64,000 bases of DNA from Streptomyces sp. NBC_01260. Lineage in GTDB: Bacteria; Actinomycetota; Actinomycetes; Streptomycetales; Streptomycetaceae. Below are positions 53,231 to 62,876 of the stretch, piece after piece. The stretch covers positions 3,658,001 to 3,722,000 of the forward strand of contig NZ_CP108464.1 of NCBI RefSeq assembly GCF_036226405.1, written 5' to 3'. The first letter of the stretch is position 1. Every line of letters begins with the position of its first letter. The notes under the pieces were generated by a model. It had not been told where the DNA came from. It did no database searches and was given only the letters and a program-made list of their open reading frames with translations. The position numbers were made by a program, and so were the translations under genes.

Positions 53231-54045
53231 ATGATCGAGGCCCACGGACTGACCACACGCTCACCACCGCCGACAGCGGCACGGCCCGCGTCGCCGGGCA
53301 CAATGTCGTGGCCGACCGGAGCCGGGTGCGCCGCGCGATCAGCCTCACCGGGCAGTACGCCGCCGTCGACGAGACGCAGACCGGCGAGGAGAACCTGCGC
53401 ATGATGGGCCGGCTGGCCGACCGCTCCCGGGCGGACGCGCGCCTGCGGGCCGCCGAACTTCTCGAACGCTTCGGCCTCACCGAAGCCGCCCGCCGCACCG
53501 TCCGCACGTACTCCGGCGGGATGCGGCGCAGGCTCGACCCGGCGGCCGGTCTGGTCGGCAGCCCGCAGCCGGAGGCCTTCTTCCTCGACGAGCCGACGAC
53601 CGGTCTCGAACCGCGCAGCCGGCAGGAGCTCTGGCAGGTGGTCCGCGATCTCGCCACCGAGGGCGCCACGGTGCTGCTCACCACCCAGTTCCTGGAGGAG
53701 GCCGACCGGCTGGCCGACCGCATCGCCGTCCTCGACCGGGGCCGCAAGGTCGCCGAGGGCACCGCGGACGCGCTGAAGTCACGCGTCGGGGGACACCGCC
53801 TGGACCTGGTCATGGCCGACCGCGCGAGCTACCTCCGGCTCACCCACCGCGCCGTGCACCACGCGCCCGCGACCCTCACCCTCGGGCTGCCGACGGACGG
53901 CTCCACGGCCCAGGTGCGGGCGCTGCTCGACGAGATCGACCCGGCCGGCACCGAGATCGAGCGGTTCACCCTGCACAGCACCACGCTCGACGACGTCTTC
54001 CTGGCCCTGACCGCGACGAAGGAGACACCGGCCGCCCATGCCTGA
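53231..54045 (+). pseudogene. DrrA-like ABC ATPase lacking Walker A
   Basis: ATG at 53231 begins MIEAHGLTT, the usual start of drug-ABC ATPases, but the sequence then jumps to TLTTADSGTARVAGHNVV in another frame (from 53257). About 45 residues holding the Walker A loop are missing and the frame is broken. The rest is intact from GTG 53308: signature YSGGMRRRLD, Walker B FFLDEPTTGLE, H-loop TTQFLEEADRLADR, and C-terminal TTLDDVFLALT. It cannot bind ATP normally. It overlaps the permease stub by 8 nt. Confidence 0.88.
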
Positions 54046-54193
54046 AGCCCTCGCCACCACCGCCCCGGCCCGGCCCCCGTCCGCGGTCCGCGCCCCGCTC
54101 GTCCACGCGGGCACGATGACCGCCCGTTCGCTGCGCATCAGCAGGCGCAACACCGACGCCCTCGTCACCTCGCTGATGCTGCACTGCTGGTAG
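54038..54193 (+). pseudogene. ABC-2 permease (DrrB-like), N-terminal stub
   Basis: MPEALATTAP... runs through HAGTMTARSLRISRRNTD and ALVTSLML, typical for the start of drug ABC-2 permeases. It then turns into HCW and stops at 54191. The normal continuation into membrane helices is absent; the sequence past about 54180 is unrelated. The matching C-terminal end is at 55600-55791. Confidence 0.85.
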
Positions 54194-54374
54194 TCGGCCC
54201 AGATGCCGAACAGGCAAGTGAGGCACCTTCCGCACGCTGATGGGGGTCCTGTAGGCGAGGGACTGGGACTCGCGTGCTGCCGTGCAAGGGCGCAACCTGG
54301 AAGCAGTGTGATCGAGTGCGGACGGTGCCGGCGGCCCGCCGGGACTTGCGCACGAGGACGCTGGGGAGGCAACG

Positions 54375-55535
54375 ATGCCGGGTGACCCCTTCGGACTGGA
54401 CAAGGTGCTCGCCGCGGCGGAGGACGCGGCGCCCGGGGCGTCTCTCGGCGTGGTGGCGCGCAATCTGCGCGACCGGTTCGACGCGCGGGCGGTGTCGTTC
54501 CTGTTCGTCGACCTCGTCGGCCAGCAGATGGTGCGCATCGACGAGACGATCGCCTCGCAGGCCGCCCTCCAAGCCGGCCGGATCCGGCTGGCCGGCAGCG
54601 TCTACGACCGAGTGCTGCGCACCCAGGAACTGGTGCAGGCCCCCGACGCCGGGCACGGAAAACGGCTACTGGCCCCGGTGACCAACCGCGGCGACACCAT
54701 CGGCGTCCTGGAGCTGTCCCTGCCGCACGTCAGCCAGGAAATCCTGGAAGAGGTCCGCGAGGCCGCGCACGCACTGGCATACATCATCGTCACCGACCGC
54801 CGCTTCACCGACCTCTACCGGTGGGGCCAGCGCGCCACCCCGCTCACCCTGGCCGCCGAGATCCAGCGCCAGCTCCTGCCCAGCGCACCTTCCTGCGAAG
54901 CCGCGCAGTTCGTGCTCGCCGCGACCCTGGTCCCCGCCGACGACGCCGCCGGGGACACTTACGACTACACCCTCGACAACGACACCCTGCACCTGTCCAT
55001 CACCGACGCCATGGGCCACGACGTCAACGCCGCCCTCATGGCCACCCTCCTGGTCAACGCCTCGCGCGGCGCCCGCCGCGACGGCGCCGACCTCGCCGGC
55101 CAGGCCCACAAGATCCACCAGGCCCTCCTCGACCACGGCCACCACACCCTCGCCACCGGTCAGCTCCTGCGCATCGCCCTCGACGGAACCGGCGCACAGC
55201 TCGTCAACGCCGGACACCCCTGGCCACTGCTCCTGCGCGACGGCACGGTGCACGAGGTACGCCTGGACATCGACCTGCTCTTCGGCGCCCCCGGAAGCAC
55301 CGCTTACCACGTACAGGACCTCGACCTGCGCCCCGGCGACCGGCTCCTGTTCTACACCGACGGCATGCAGGAACAACATGCCGAGTCCGTCGACCTGCCC
55401 GGCCTCATACGCGACACCGCCTCCGAACATCCCCGAGAGGTCGTGCGTGTCCTGACAGCAGCGGTCACCGACGCCGGCAACGGCCACCTGGCCGACGACG
55501 CCACCGTGCTGTGCCTCGACTGGGGGTGCCGTTAA
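54375..55535 (+). CDS. GAF-PP2C (SpoIIE-type) phosphatase embedded in the permease
   Basis: A 386-residue protein: a GAF-like sensor domain (about residues 10-140: [37 protein letters not shown]) and a PP2C phosphatase domain ([47 protein letters not shown]). Such enzymes act in partner-switching stress signalling. GGGGAGGCAACG precedes the ATG. It sits inside the former permease gene, between the 54193 stub and the C-terminal remnant at 55600, with about 180 nt of its own upstream DNA. Confidence 0.92.
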   Translation: MPGDPFGLDKVLAAAEDAAPGASLGVVARNLRDRFDARAVSFLFVDLVGQQMVRIDETIASQAALQAGRIRLAGSVYDRVLRTQELVQAPDAGHGKRLLAPVTNRGDTIGVLELSLPHVSQEILEEVREAAHALAYIIVTDRRFTDLYRWGQRATPLTLAAEIQRQLLPSAPSCEAAQFVLAATLVPADDAAGDTYDYTLDNDTLHLSITDAMGHDVNAALMATLLVNASRGARRDGADLAGQAHKIHQALLDHGHHTLATGQLLRIALDGTGAQLVNAGHPWPLLLRDGTVHEVRLDIDLLFGAPGSTAYHVQDLDLRPGDRLLFYTDGMQEQHAESVDLPGLIRDTASEHPREVVRVLTAAVTDAGNGHLADDATVLCLDWGCR

Positions 55536-55599
55536 CGAACAGTGAACCAAGTGCCAACTAGCGCAAAGCTTCAGGTCAGAAGCTCGTGATCTTGATCCG

Positions 55600-55791
55600 A
55601 TGAGAGGTCTGGTCCGAGCTGCCGAAACCGCCGACCACCAGCCGGTCACCCCGGCCATCGAGTCCCTGCGCGGCCTCCTGCTGGACCAGCCGGTGGGCAA
55701 CTCCCGCTGGATCGCGCTGACCTGGGCCGCCGGGATACTGCTGGCGGCGATGGCACTGCCGGGCGTGCTGTTCAGCGTGCGGACACGGTGA
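55600..55791 (+). pseudogene. ABC-2 permease (DrrB-like), C-terminal remnant
   Basis: The frame reads ADHQPVTPAIESLRGLLL, then QPVGNSRWIALTWAAGILLA and GVLFSVRTR with a stop at 55789. This is the usual end of DrrB-type permeases (last membrane helix and basic tail). Together with the stub at 54038-54193 only about 100 of some 260 residues remain. The ATG at 55600 probably initiates nothing. Confidence 0.78.
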
Positions 55792-56036
55792 CCACGGGGC
55801 CGTCCGTAGTTGCTCGTCGAGCGCCTACGAGCGGGAGTTAAGCGCTGACGTCGGCCGAGGTCGTGGCTGTCGTCGAGCTTCCGCCGGAACGCCAGCCGCT
55901 TCCGGGTGCGGGGCAGACACTCCGGGGTTCGCGGCGGATGGGCGTACGAGTCCTGTCGGGCCGCTGACATCGAGTCGCCGTACGCGACCACCACGTACGT
56001 GCCGGTGATCACCTGGTCGCAGTCAACGCATCTCAT
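55792..56036 (-). pseudogene. Cysteine-containing small protein lacking its 3' end
   Basis: From ATG 56036 the minus strand reads MRCVDCDQVITGTYVVVAYG and later SPECL-like PRTPECLPRTRKRLAFRRKL, a short zinc-ribbon-like pattern. No stop occurs until far inside the antisense of the phosphatase gene, so the natural 3' end is missing, probably lost at the junction with the permease remnant. A 16-codon frame (ATG 56083, AGGAGG before it) overlaps the DUF7848 stop (ATGA) and ends as ATGA at this start, so translation would be coupled. Confidence 0.5.
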
Positions 56037-56079
56037 GACCGCACGCGCTTCTCAGCGATGGTGGTCGTGGGCACATCTG

Positions 56080-56343
56080 TCATGGTGCCTCCTGGTGCAA
56101 CGGGTTGCCCGGGGCAGGGGTGACACGGAGGAACGACATGATGATCGCGCGGTATCCGCGATGGCCAGGGTTGTGGCCGGTATGACGCAGCGCCCAGTCC
56201 TCGGGCGGCCTCGGTCGCTCGTCGGCGTCGGACGCCTCCAGGCAGGTGGTGCACTCCACCTCGTACACAGGGCCCGAGGCGCCAGGGGTACGGTCCCCCT
56301 TGATCGTCCAGTCCGCCATACGGATCACTGATCGGATCGTCAC
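56080..56343 (-). CDS. DUF7848-type small protein
   Basis: An 87-residue protein from GTG 56343: VTIRSVIRMADWTIKGDRTP, then CTTCLEASDADERPRP, WALRHTGHNPGHRGYR, and a tail ending in GNPLHQEAP. The CxxC plus two His residues could bind zinc. GTGA overlap (4 nt) with the upstream gene and ATGA with the downstream frame show a tightly coupled operon. Many streptomycetes carry such genes next to XRE regulators; the function is unknown. Confidence 0.78.
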   Translation of the reverse strand: MTIRSVIRMADWTIKGDRTPGASGPVYEVECTTCLEASDADERPRPPEDWALRHTGHNPGHRGYRAIIMSFLRVTPAPGNPLHQEAP

Positions 56344-56927
56344 GCGAGTCGCCCCGCCCTCGGGCCGAGCATGAGCGCCGTCGACGCGGCCAGGGCTGCG
56401 CGCAGCGTTACGGGCTCGATGCCGACGCGGCCGGATGTCGGCGGCCGGAGCCAGTGCAGACGGGTGTCCGTGGCGCTCAGCGGCGGCACCGTGACGTAGG
56501 TAGTGACCCCGCAGGGGACGGTGCCCTGCACCTCCCAGCCCGCGGTCGCACCTGCCGTGGTCAGGAAGTGCAGGATGCGGGACCACGAGTCGCTGATCAC
56601 CGCACCGCAGTCGCCGCCCAGCGCCTCGACTGCCGGACGGCCGAGGCTGAACGGCACACGTACCGCGTCCCAGTGCTCACCGGCCCCGACCGTCCGCGCC
56701 ATGCCGTCCGGCGGGAGCCACGGCAGCACGGGCCCCGGCGTGGCACCGGCGCGGCAGCCGCAGGTGACGATCGGCCTGAGGCGCTCGCGACCGGGCAGCG
56801 TCACCGTTCCAGCGGCATGCAATGTCGCGGCCACCGATCGGCAGGAGAGACACGATTCACCGCACAACCGCGCGGGGCTGACCGACTCCCCGACGAGAGG
56901 GAAGGGACTGGCTGCTGACTCGCTCAT
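56340..56927 (-). CDS. Unknown protein of the XRE/DUF7848 mini-operon
   Basis: A 195-residue protein with CGESCLSCRSVAATL near the start and TCGCRAG later, then HWDAVRVPFSLGRPAVEALG, and WEVQGTVPCGVTTYVTVPPL with LHWLRPP. The second half resembles small proteins with a weak likeness to the bifunctional primase/polymerase N-terminal fold, but no catalytic DxD is seen. Function unknown. Its start is 87 nt downstream of the XRE regulator gene's stop. Confidence 0.65.
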   Translation of the reverse strand: MSESAASPFPLVGESVSPARLCGESCLSCRSVAATLHAAGTVTLPGRERLRPIVTCGCRAGATPGPVLPWLPPDGMARTVGAGEHWDAVRVPFSLGRPAVEALGGDCGAVISDSWSRILHFLTTAGATAGWEVQGTVPCGVTTYVTVPPLSATDTRLHWLRPPTSGRVGIEPVTLRAALAASTALMLGPRAGRLA

Positions 56928-57014
56928 GACTGGCCCCATCTGCCCGCTTGTCCGACAGGGCAGATCATGGGCCGCAGCACGTGGCCCAAGTACCCCGGCG
57001 AGGGGTACCTCCCG

Positions 57015-57848
57015 TCAGGCCGGGTGGCACCACTCCGCGAAGTTCGTCAGCGTCTCCGAGTCCGCGCGCTTCAACCGGCGCAGCGTAGCGGCATCCTCTC
57101 GCACCCACGGATGCTCGCGGGTGTGCTGCGGTGCGATCCGTCGGGCGGCCTTCAGCGACTCGAAGCTGTCGTCCATGAGCCCGCCCCACAGCTGCGCGCG
57201 GGCCAGCTCGATGTAGAAGCCGGAGCGCCGTTCGGCCGGCAGGCCGGGCGGCGGCTTCCACTCACGAGCCACGTCCAAGGCGTGCTGTACGTGGTCGTCT
57301 CCGAGGCTGACTGCGACGCTGACCTCATGGACGCGGACGCTGTCCGGCCCGGACGCGGTCCCTCGGTAGACGCCTTCAGGCACGCGGTCTCCCAGCGTGC
57401 GCGCTTCGGTCAGGTGCGCGTCGGCGGCATCGGTGCGTCCGGCCCGCCCTGCGATGACGGCCGCCCGCATGTGAAGTGCCCCACGGGCTGCGATCGCCTC
57501 CGTACTGACAGGCCCTGGGCAGGCGTCGATGGCCTGCTCCAGTGCACGAAGCCCTGAAATGTGGGCTCGGGGCGCTCCGGCGATGGCATCAAGGGTGCGG
57601 TCAGTGACGCCGCGCTCTCCACGCTCGATCTTGCGGATGGTGCCGAGTGCGACGCTCGCGCGGTCGGCGAGCTGCTGCTGGGTCAACTTCGGTCGGGCGA
57701 CACTGCGGTAGTACGCAATGCGGCGGCCTACCGAACCGGGCTGGGGGGCGGCATAGCGCTCCGTTCGGGGCGTCCGCTCGAACCGTACCGGGCAACTGCC
57801 ACCTGGGTACGCAAACGGCGCCACCTGAACGCCCGGTGAGACCGTCAC
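57015..57848 (-). CDS. XRE-family regulator with TPR-like sensor part
   Basis: A protein of up to 277 residues. The HTH lies in VGRRIAYYRSVARPKLTQQQ and LADRASVALGTIRKIERGE. After it comes a helical-repeat region (ALHMRAAVIAGRAGRTDAAD, DHVQHALDVAREWKPP, LARAQLWGGLMDDSFESL) like those of actinobacterial TPR-bearing regulators. The start is uncertain: GTG at 57848 or 57824, neither with a strong ribosome site. Upstream of the DUF7848 operon it probably controls. Confidence 0.75.
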   Translation of the reverse strand: MTVSPGVQVAPFAYPGGSCPVRFERTPRTERYAAPQPGSVGRRIAYYRSVARPKLTQQQLADRASVALGTIRKIERGERGVTDRTLDAIAGAPRAHISGLRALEQAIDACPGPVSTEAIAARGALHMRAAVIAGRAGRTDAADAHLTEARTLGDRVPEGVYRGTASGPDSVRVHEVSVAVSLGDDHVQHALDVAREWKPPPGLPAERRSGFYIELARAQLWGGLMDDSFESLKAARRIAPQHTREHPWVREDAATLRRLKRADSETLTNFAEWCHPA

Positions 57849-57855
57849 TTTGCGG

Positions 57856-58200
57856 TCACGGTTCGACGATCTCGACCAAATCCATGAGGGAGCCACGAGC
57901 CGTTGATGCCGTCCAGTAGGACACCCATCCCGTGCCGTGACGCCGATCCACCGGGCCGACGCACACCTGGCCGAGAACGAGGCCACCGCCATCGACGACG
58001 GCGAACGAGTGGGAGGAGCCCGCAGCCCACTGATCACCACGAGCCGCCACCCACCGTTCGGCAGACCGGACGGAATCAATCGGCTCGCTGGACTGGCTCC
58101 GCATGAGCGGATCCGCGAACGCGGTCATCACCGCCGGGGCGTCCTCGGCCTTCCATCTCCGCAGCACCAGGCCCGAGGAGGCATCTACACGATCGCGCAT
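57856..58200 (-). pseudogene. GNAT acetyltransferase gene cut at its 3' end
   Basis: From ATG 58200 the protein reads VLRRWKAEDAPAVMTAFADP, FAVVDGGGLVLGQVCVGPVD and GTGWVSYWTASTARG, as in RimJ/RimL-type GNATs, then ends after LMDLVEIVEP. The second half of the domain, including the acetyl-CoA loop helix and last strands (some 60 residues), is absent. The break lies about 30-45 nt before the XRE gene start and is likely a recombination junction. Confidence 0.72.
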
Positions 58201-58278
58201 GCCGCGAGTCTCCCCCGGCGGGCATGGCCGGTCACACCGGTTTCCCGGCAGCCGCCACGCCACACGCGGTCGCAGAGG

Positions 58279-59532
58279 CTAGAACACGTCCGGGCACCAG
58301 GCCCGCCGCCCCGCCCGGAACACCCCGTCCGCCAGCGCCGCCGCGCCCGGGGTCAGCTCCTCGATGCGGTCCAGGGCCGCCAGCCGCAGGGCCGACTCGT
58401 CGCCCAGGTAGAGCGTCCCCAATTCCCGTACGTCCAGCGCGAGATCCGCGCTGCGCGTCGTCGGGGCGCAGGTGGCGCCGGCCGGGGAGGCGTCCAGGTG
58501 GAAGCGGCCCGCGGTGAGGCCGGTGGCGTCGTGGATGTCCAGGACCAGGGAGCCGGGGACGGCGTAGGTGCGGGCCTCCAGTGCGCGTACGACGTCCAGG
58601 AGGCGCACCCACAGGAAGTCCGCCTGCGTCACCACGCGGGCCGCGCGCGGGTCCGGGAGGAGCAGCGGGAGCAGGTCGTCGGGGGCGCGGTTGCCGGTGC
58701 GGATCGTGGTGACCCAGTCGACCGAGCAGAGGAAGTGCCACAGCGCCCGCTCCGCCGCCGGGGTCGTCGCGATCATGCTGCGCACCGTCGCCCGGTTCAG
58801 CGGCTGCTTGGCATCGCCCCAGTGATCGTCGGCGCGGTAGACGAGGAGGCCGTCCACGGTGCCTTCGGCGTCACGGTGGACGGCGTGGAACGGCTCGGTC
58901 CAGTGGTCGTTCGGGAAGAGCGCGTTGCCGGTCGTCAGGTCCCACCAGCGGTCGCCGCGGCTCACCACCCCGTGCTGCCGGGCCCGCAGCCGGTCGTGGA
59001 GGGCCGGCCCCAGCTTGCGTACCTCCGCGCCGTCCACCAGGTCGATCCGGCCGCCGCCGCGCTCGGACGTACCGGACAGCCGGGGGTCGAGGCCCGCCCG
59101 CGGTATGTCGATCTCCCACTCGGTGGTCCAGGTCGCGGGCCCGAACCCGTACCGCCCGTAGATCGGGTACTCGGCGGCGATCAGGGTGGCGGCCACGTCG
59201 CCGCGCTCCTTGGCCGCCGCCAGGTCCGCGGCCATCAGCCGGGTGAGCAGTCCGCGGCGGCGGTGGGTGGGCGTCACGGTGACGTTGGTGACCGCGTCGG
59301 TCGGCACCGTCGCCCCGCCGACGACCGTCAGCTCCTGCGCGAACGAACGGAACGTCGCCACGCACCGCCCGGCGTCGAACACCCCCTGGATGCGGGCCAG
59401 ATCCATATGGGGCAGCCGTCCGGCCACCTCCTCGTCCGAGGGGGTCGGCGGGCGCAGGAATCCGGTGTTCAGGGCGCGCAGCCAGTCGGCGAACTCGGAC
59501 TCGGTGACGGTACGGGCCTCAAGGCTGTTCAT
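58279..59532 (-). CDS. Eis-like GNAT acetyltransferase
   Basis: A 417-residue protein of the Eis family (two GNAT domains plus an SCP2-like C-terminal domain). First [26 protein letters not shown] with the acetyl-CoA motif, then [16 protein letters not shown]. The C-terminal end RRAWCPDVF provides the terminal carboxylate used as general base in Eis proteins. In mycobacteria Eis acetylates aminoglycosides and lysines; here the substrate is unknown. ATG at 59532; GTG 59541 possible. This gene re-enters the conserved backbone. Confidence 0.88.
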   Translation of the reverse strand: MNSLEARTVTESEFADWLRALNTGFLRPPTPSDEEVAGRLPHMDLARIQGVFDAGRCVATFRSFAQELTVVGGATVPTDAVTNVTVTPTHRRRGLLTRLMAADLAAAKERGDVAATLIAAEYPIYGRYGFGPATWTTEWEIDIPRAGLDPRLSGTSERGGGRIDLVDGAEVRKLGPALHDRLRARQHGVVSRGDRWWDLTTGNALFPNDHWTEPFHAVHRDAEGTVDGLLVYRADDHWGDAKQPLNRATVRSMIATTPAAERALWHFLCSVDWVTTIRTGNRAPDDLLPLLLPDPRAARVVTQADFLWVRLLDVVRALEARTYAVPGSLVLDIHDATGLTAGRFHLDASPAGATCAPTTRSADLALDVRELGTLYLGDESALRLAALDRIEELTPGAAALADGVFRAGRRAWCPDVF

Positions 59533-59626
59533 GCGCTCCACGCTAGACACCGCTGTTCGGGTTGTCGCCCGTTTTTCCCGCTGTACGGGACCGGCAACGG
59601 CGCCCGGAACCGGGAGGTGCGCCGGG

Positions 59627-60613
59627 TCAGAACGCCGCCCGGATCTCCCCCACCTCCGCGGCGCCGCCCAGCAGCGGCGCCCGGCCGATCCGCGACACCA
59701 CCGGGGCGTCCACCCCGAGCAGTCCCAGCGCACGGGCCAGGACCGGGCCGAGCGCCCGGGCCGAGCCGTCGTCGATCTTGAAGGCCAGCGCCCTGCCGTC
59801 CGCGAGCGCCACCGCCTGGACCGCCTCCGCACCCATCTTGGACAGCGTGCCGGGCACCCCGCGCATCAGCCAGGTGTCCGGGCGGCGGGTCCCCGCCACG
59901 TACTCGGGGTGGGCGCGCATCGCGTCCGCCACCCGGCGCTCCGCCGTGCCCGGTGCCGCCGTGACGAACGTACGGAACGCCCGCGCGAGACCCACCAGGG
60001 AGATCGCCATCAGCGGCGCCCCGCAGCCGTCCGTGCCGACCGCGGCGACCGGTTCGCCCGCCGCCTCCTCGACCACCTGGTGGACGAGGCGCTGGAGCGG
60101 ATGCGCCGGGTCGAGATAGGTGGCCGGGTCCCAGCCGTTGTGCAAGCACACCGCGAGCATCGCCGCGTGCTTGCCCGAGCAGTTCATGGTGATCCGCTCC
60201 CGGACGTGGCCCGCGGCGAGATACGTCTCCGCCTCGGCCGGGTCCAGCGGAAGGTCGGGCGGGGTCTGCAGATCGTCGGGCGACAGCCCGTGCTCGGTGA
60301 GCATCTTGCGTACGAGATCGAGGTGGAAACCCTCGCCCGCATGGCTCGCGGCCGCCAGCGCCAGCCGCTCCCCCGACAGGTCCAGCCCGGCCCGCAGCAC
60401 GGCCGCGGCCTGCATCGGCTTGTTGGACGACCGGGGGAAGACCGGCGCCGACGGATCGCCCAGGGCCATCTCGACGCTGCCGTCGGCGGCCAGGACGACC
60501 AGTGATCCGCGATGGTGGCCCTCGACGAAACCGGACCGTACGACCTCGGCCAGCACCGGCGGAGCGGCTGTCGGGCCGGATATGGCGGACGGAGTTGTGG
60601 TGCTGGAGGTCAT
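59627..60613 (-). CDS. Asparaginase (AnsA, Rhizobium-type)
   Basis: A 328-residue asparaginase II of the family defined by R. etli AnsA (unrelated to E. coli type): [78 protein letters not shown]. These Ser-Lys and Cys-containing motifs form the metal-binding active site. It hydrolyses asparagine to aspartate and ammonia. ATG 60613. It is 46 nt downstream of the rsiG stop, same strand. Confidence 0.9.
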   Translation of the reverse strand: MTSSTTTPSAISGPTAAPPVLAEVVRSGFVEGHHRGSLVVLAADGSVEMALGDPSAPVFPRSSNKPMQAAAVLRAGLDLSGERLALAAASHAGEGFHLDLVRKMLTEHGLSPDDLQTPPDLPLDPAEAETYLAAGHVRERITMNCSGKHAAMLAVCLHNGWDPATYLDPAHPLQRLVHQVVEEAAGEPVAAVGTDGCGAPLMAISLVGLARAFRTFVTAAPGTAERRVADAMRAHPEYVAGTRRPDTWLMRGVPGTLSKMGAEAVQAVALADGRALAFKIDDGSARALGPVLARALGLLGVDAPVVSRIGRAPLLGGAAEVGEIRAAF

Positions 60614-60659
60614 GGTGGCCTTCCGGGGACGGGCGGGACCCGCCCCCGGAGGGGTTGCC

Positions 60660-61283
60660 TCAGGCGAGCAGGTCGTCTACTTGTGCTTCCCCGTCACGGT
60701 ACCTGCGGGCGATCTCCGCACTGCAGTCGTCCGCGGTGCGCTGAAGCCGGTGACGGCGCCGGGAGACCTGCTGTTCGTAGCGGACCAGGCGTCCCATCGC
60801 GGTGTGCAGTTCCTCGTCCGTCCGGGCGTCGAGGTCGGAGAGTTCGACCTCGGCGAGCGTCTCGGCGGCCAGCTGCCGGTACTCGTCGCTGCGCGGGGTG
60901 CTCAGCGTGACGTGCCGGGCGGAGGAGCGGTGCAGCGACGGGGCGTCGGCGAGGATCTCCGAGAGCCGGTCCACCACCGGCGACTCGGGGTCCCGCCGCC
61001 GGGCCAGCTCGGCCCGCAGGATGTCGATGCGCCCCTGGACCAGCCGCCGCACATAGCTGAGGTCGGCCTCGTCGCGCTGCGAGTCGCGGCGCAGTGTACG
61101 CAGCTCCGGCAGCCGCAGCGCGCCCAGTTCGGGCGGGAGCGCGGCCGGACCGTCGTCGGAGCCCTGTCCGGTCCGCTGCACGGGTGGGCGCATGGTGCTC
61201 GTACTCGTACCTGCACTGCTGTTGACGCCGGCACGCGTGACCGGCACGGTGCCCGGGGACTGCCCGGTTCCATGGGTGCTCAT
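60660..61283 (-). CDS. rsiG: RsiG, c-di-GMP-binding anti-sigma factor of WhiG
   Basis: A 207-residue helical protein. Two copies of the motif E(X)3S(X)2R(X)3Q(X)3D are exact: [16 protein letters not shown] (72-87) and [16 protein letters not shown] (170-185). In Streptomyces RsiG these bind a c-di-GMP dimer and hold the sporulation sigma factor WhiG inactive. The N-terminal 50 residues are low-complexity. ATG at 61283 follows GGGATGG with good spacing; 61295 is possible. It is divergent from dtd. Confidence 0.92.
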   Translation of the reverse strand: MSTHGTGQSPGTVPVTRAGVNSSAGTSTSTMRPPVQRTGQGSDDGPAALPPELGALRLPELRTLRRDSQRDEADLSYVRRLVQGRIDILRAELARRRDPESPVVDRLSEILADAPSLHRSSARHVTLSTPRSDEYRQLAAETLAEVELSDLDARTDEELHTAMGRLVRYEQQVSRRRHRLQRTADDCSAEIARRYRDGEAQVDDLLA

Positions 61284-61399
61284 GCTTGTGTCCATCCCCT
61301 CGACCGGTGCGTCGGCGCACCGCCTCCGAGCATCGTGCCACTCCGAGGGTGCCGGTGGAGATGCTCTGTACCCGTTCAGCCCAAGATAGGTTGGTCTGT

Positions 61400-61849
61400 A
61401 TGCGTGCAGTGGTACAGAGGGTGGACGGTGCGAGCGTCACGGTGGCCGACGCCGACGGCGAGGGCAGCGGCCCCGCGGTGGTCGGCGAAATCGTCGGCGA
61501 GGGCCTGTGTGTGCTGGTGGGAGTCACCCACGGGGACACCCCGGAAAAGGCGGCGCAGCTCGCCCGCAAGCTCTGGTCGGTCCGCATCCTGGAGGGCGAG
61601 AAGTCCTGCTCCGATGTGAATGCGCCACTTCTGGTGATTTCGCAGTTCACTCTCTACGGGGACGCCCGGAAGGGCCGCCGGCCCACCTGGAACTCCGCCG
61701 CGCCCGGCGAGATCGCCGAGCCGCTGGTCGACGAGGTGATCGCGCGGTTGCGGGCGCTGGGGGCGCAGGTGGAGACGGGCCGGTTCGGGGCGGACATGCG
61801 GGTCTCGCTCACGAACCACGGCCCGTTCACCGTCATCGTCGAGGTCTGA
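61400..61849 (+). CDS. dtd: D-aminoacyl-tRNA deacylase
   Basis: A 149-residue homochirality proofreader, freeing tRNA from D-amino acids. [15 protein letters not shown] start, SQFTLYGD catalytic motif, and the other chamber motif NHGPFTV (GP motif, here N-H-G-P). TAGGTT at 61387-61392 seven bases before the ATG suggests a leaderless mRNA. It lies divergent from rsiG. Confidence 0.94.
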   Translation: MRAVVQRVDGASVTVADADGEGSGPAVVGEIVGEGLCVLVGVTHGDTPEKAAQLARKLWSVRILEGEKSCSDVNAPLLVISQFTLYGDARKGRRPTWNSAAPGEIAEPLVDEVIARLRALGAQVETGRFGADMRVSLTNHGPFTVIVEV

Positions 61850-61883
61850 TCCGGCGGCGGCAGGCGGGGACGCGGCCGGAGGG

Positions 61884-62852
61884 CTACGGCTCGACGACCG
61901 TCTCCTGGGCCGCCGCCGTGTTCTCCCCCGCCAGCAGCTCCGCGTCCACCGCCACGTTCCGCTTCACCAGGGCCAGGGCGATCGGCCCCAGCTCGTGGTG
62001 GCGGGCGGAGCTGGTGATGAAGCCGAGCTGACGGCCCTCGGCCCCGTCCGCGGCGAGCCGGATCGGGGTGCCGTGCCCGGGGAGCATGACCTCGCTGCCG
62101 TCCAGGTGCAGGAAGACCAGGCGCCGGGGCGGCTTGCCCAGGTTCTGCACCCGGGCCACGGTCTCCTGGCCCCGGTAGCAGCCCTTCTGGAGATGGACGG
62201 CGGTGCCGATCCAGCCCAGCTCGTGCGGGATGGTGCGGTGGTCGGTCTCGAAACCGAGGCGCGGGCGGTGGCCCTCGATGCGCAGCGCCTCGTAGGCCAG
62301 GACCCCGGCGACCGGGCCGTGCTCCGCCGCGTACGCCTCCAGGCCGGACCGCGGCAGGAACAGGTCACGGCCGTACGGCGTCTCCCGTACGGTGACTCCG
62401 TCCGGCACCACGGCGATGGAACCGGCCGGCAGATACACGACCGCGAAGTCCTCGGTGCGGTCGGCGACCTCGACCCGGTAGAAGAACTTCATCGACTCCA
62501 GATACGCGATCAGCTCGCCCTGCGTGCCCGGCTCGACGTGCATCCACACGGTCTCGCCGTCGTCGACGAGGTACATGGCGTGCTCGATGTGCCCGTTCGC
62601 CGTGAGGATCAGGGACTCGGTGGCCTGTCCCGGTGCGAGGTCGGTGACGTGCTGGGTGATCAGGAGGTGCAGCCACGCCAGCCGGTCGCTCCCGGTGACG
62701 GTGACGACGCCGCGGTGCGAGAGGTCGACGAGGCCGGAGCCGTCGGCGAGGGCACGCTGCTCGCGGAACAGGTCGCCGTAGTGCGCGGCGACGCCTTCGT
62801 CGCAGCCCTCGGCGGGGACGGCGCCGGGCAGGGACAGCAGGGGGCTCTTCAT
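61884..62852 (-). CDS. ygfZ: YgfZ/GcvT-like folate-binding protein
   Basis: A 322-residue protein of the YgfZ/IbaA57 branch used in Fe-S protein maturation. It has the hallmark KGCYRGQETVARV and the GcvT-like fold (LSHRGVVTVTGSDRLAWLHL, SLILTANGHIEHAMYLV). Transcribed towards dtd from the nur side. Confidence 0.92.
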   Translation of the reverse strand: MKSPLLSLPGAVPAEGCDEGVAAHYGDLFREQRALADGSGLVDLSHRGVVTVTGSDRLAWLHLLITQHVTDLAPGQATESLILTANGHIEHAMYLVDDGETVWMHVEPGTQGELIAYLESMKFFYRVEVADRTEDFAVVYLPAGSIAVVPDGVTVRETPYGRDLFLPRSGLEAYAAEHGPVAGVLAYEALRIEGHRPRLGFETDHRTIPHELGWIGTAVHLQKGCYRGQETVARVQNLGKPPRRLVFLHLDGSEVMLPGHGTPIRLAADGAEGRQLGFITSSARHHELGPIALALVKRNVAVDAELLAGENTAAAQETVVEP

Positions 62853-62876
62853 GCGACCAGCGTACGACTCGGCCCC

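Noticed and set aside
55536..55599. A tRNA fragment or attachment site after the phosphatase gene
   Set aside because: Short inverted words (AAGCTTCAGGTCAGAAGCTC) occur, but no tRNA arm pattern or matching second copy was seen.
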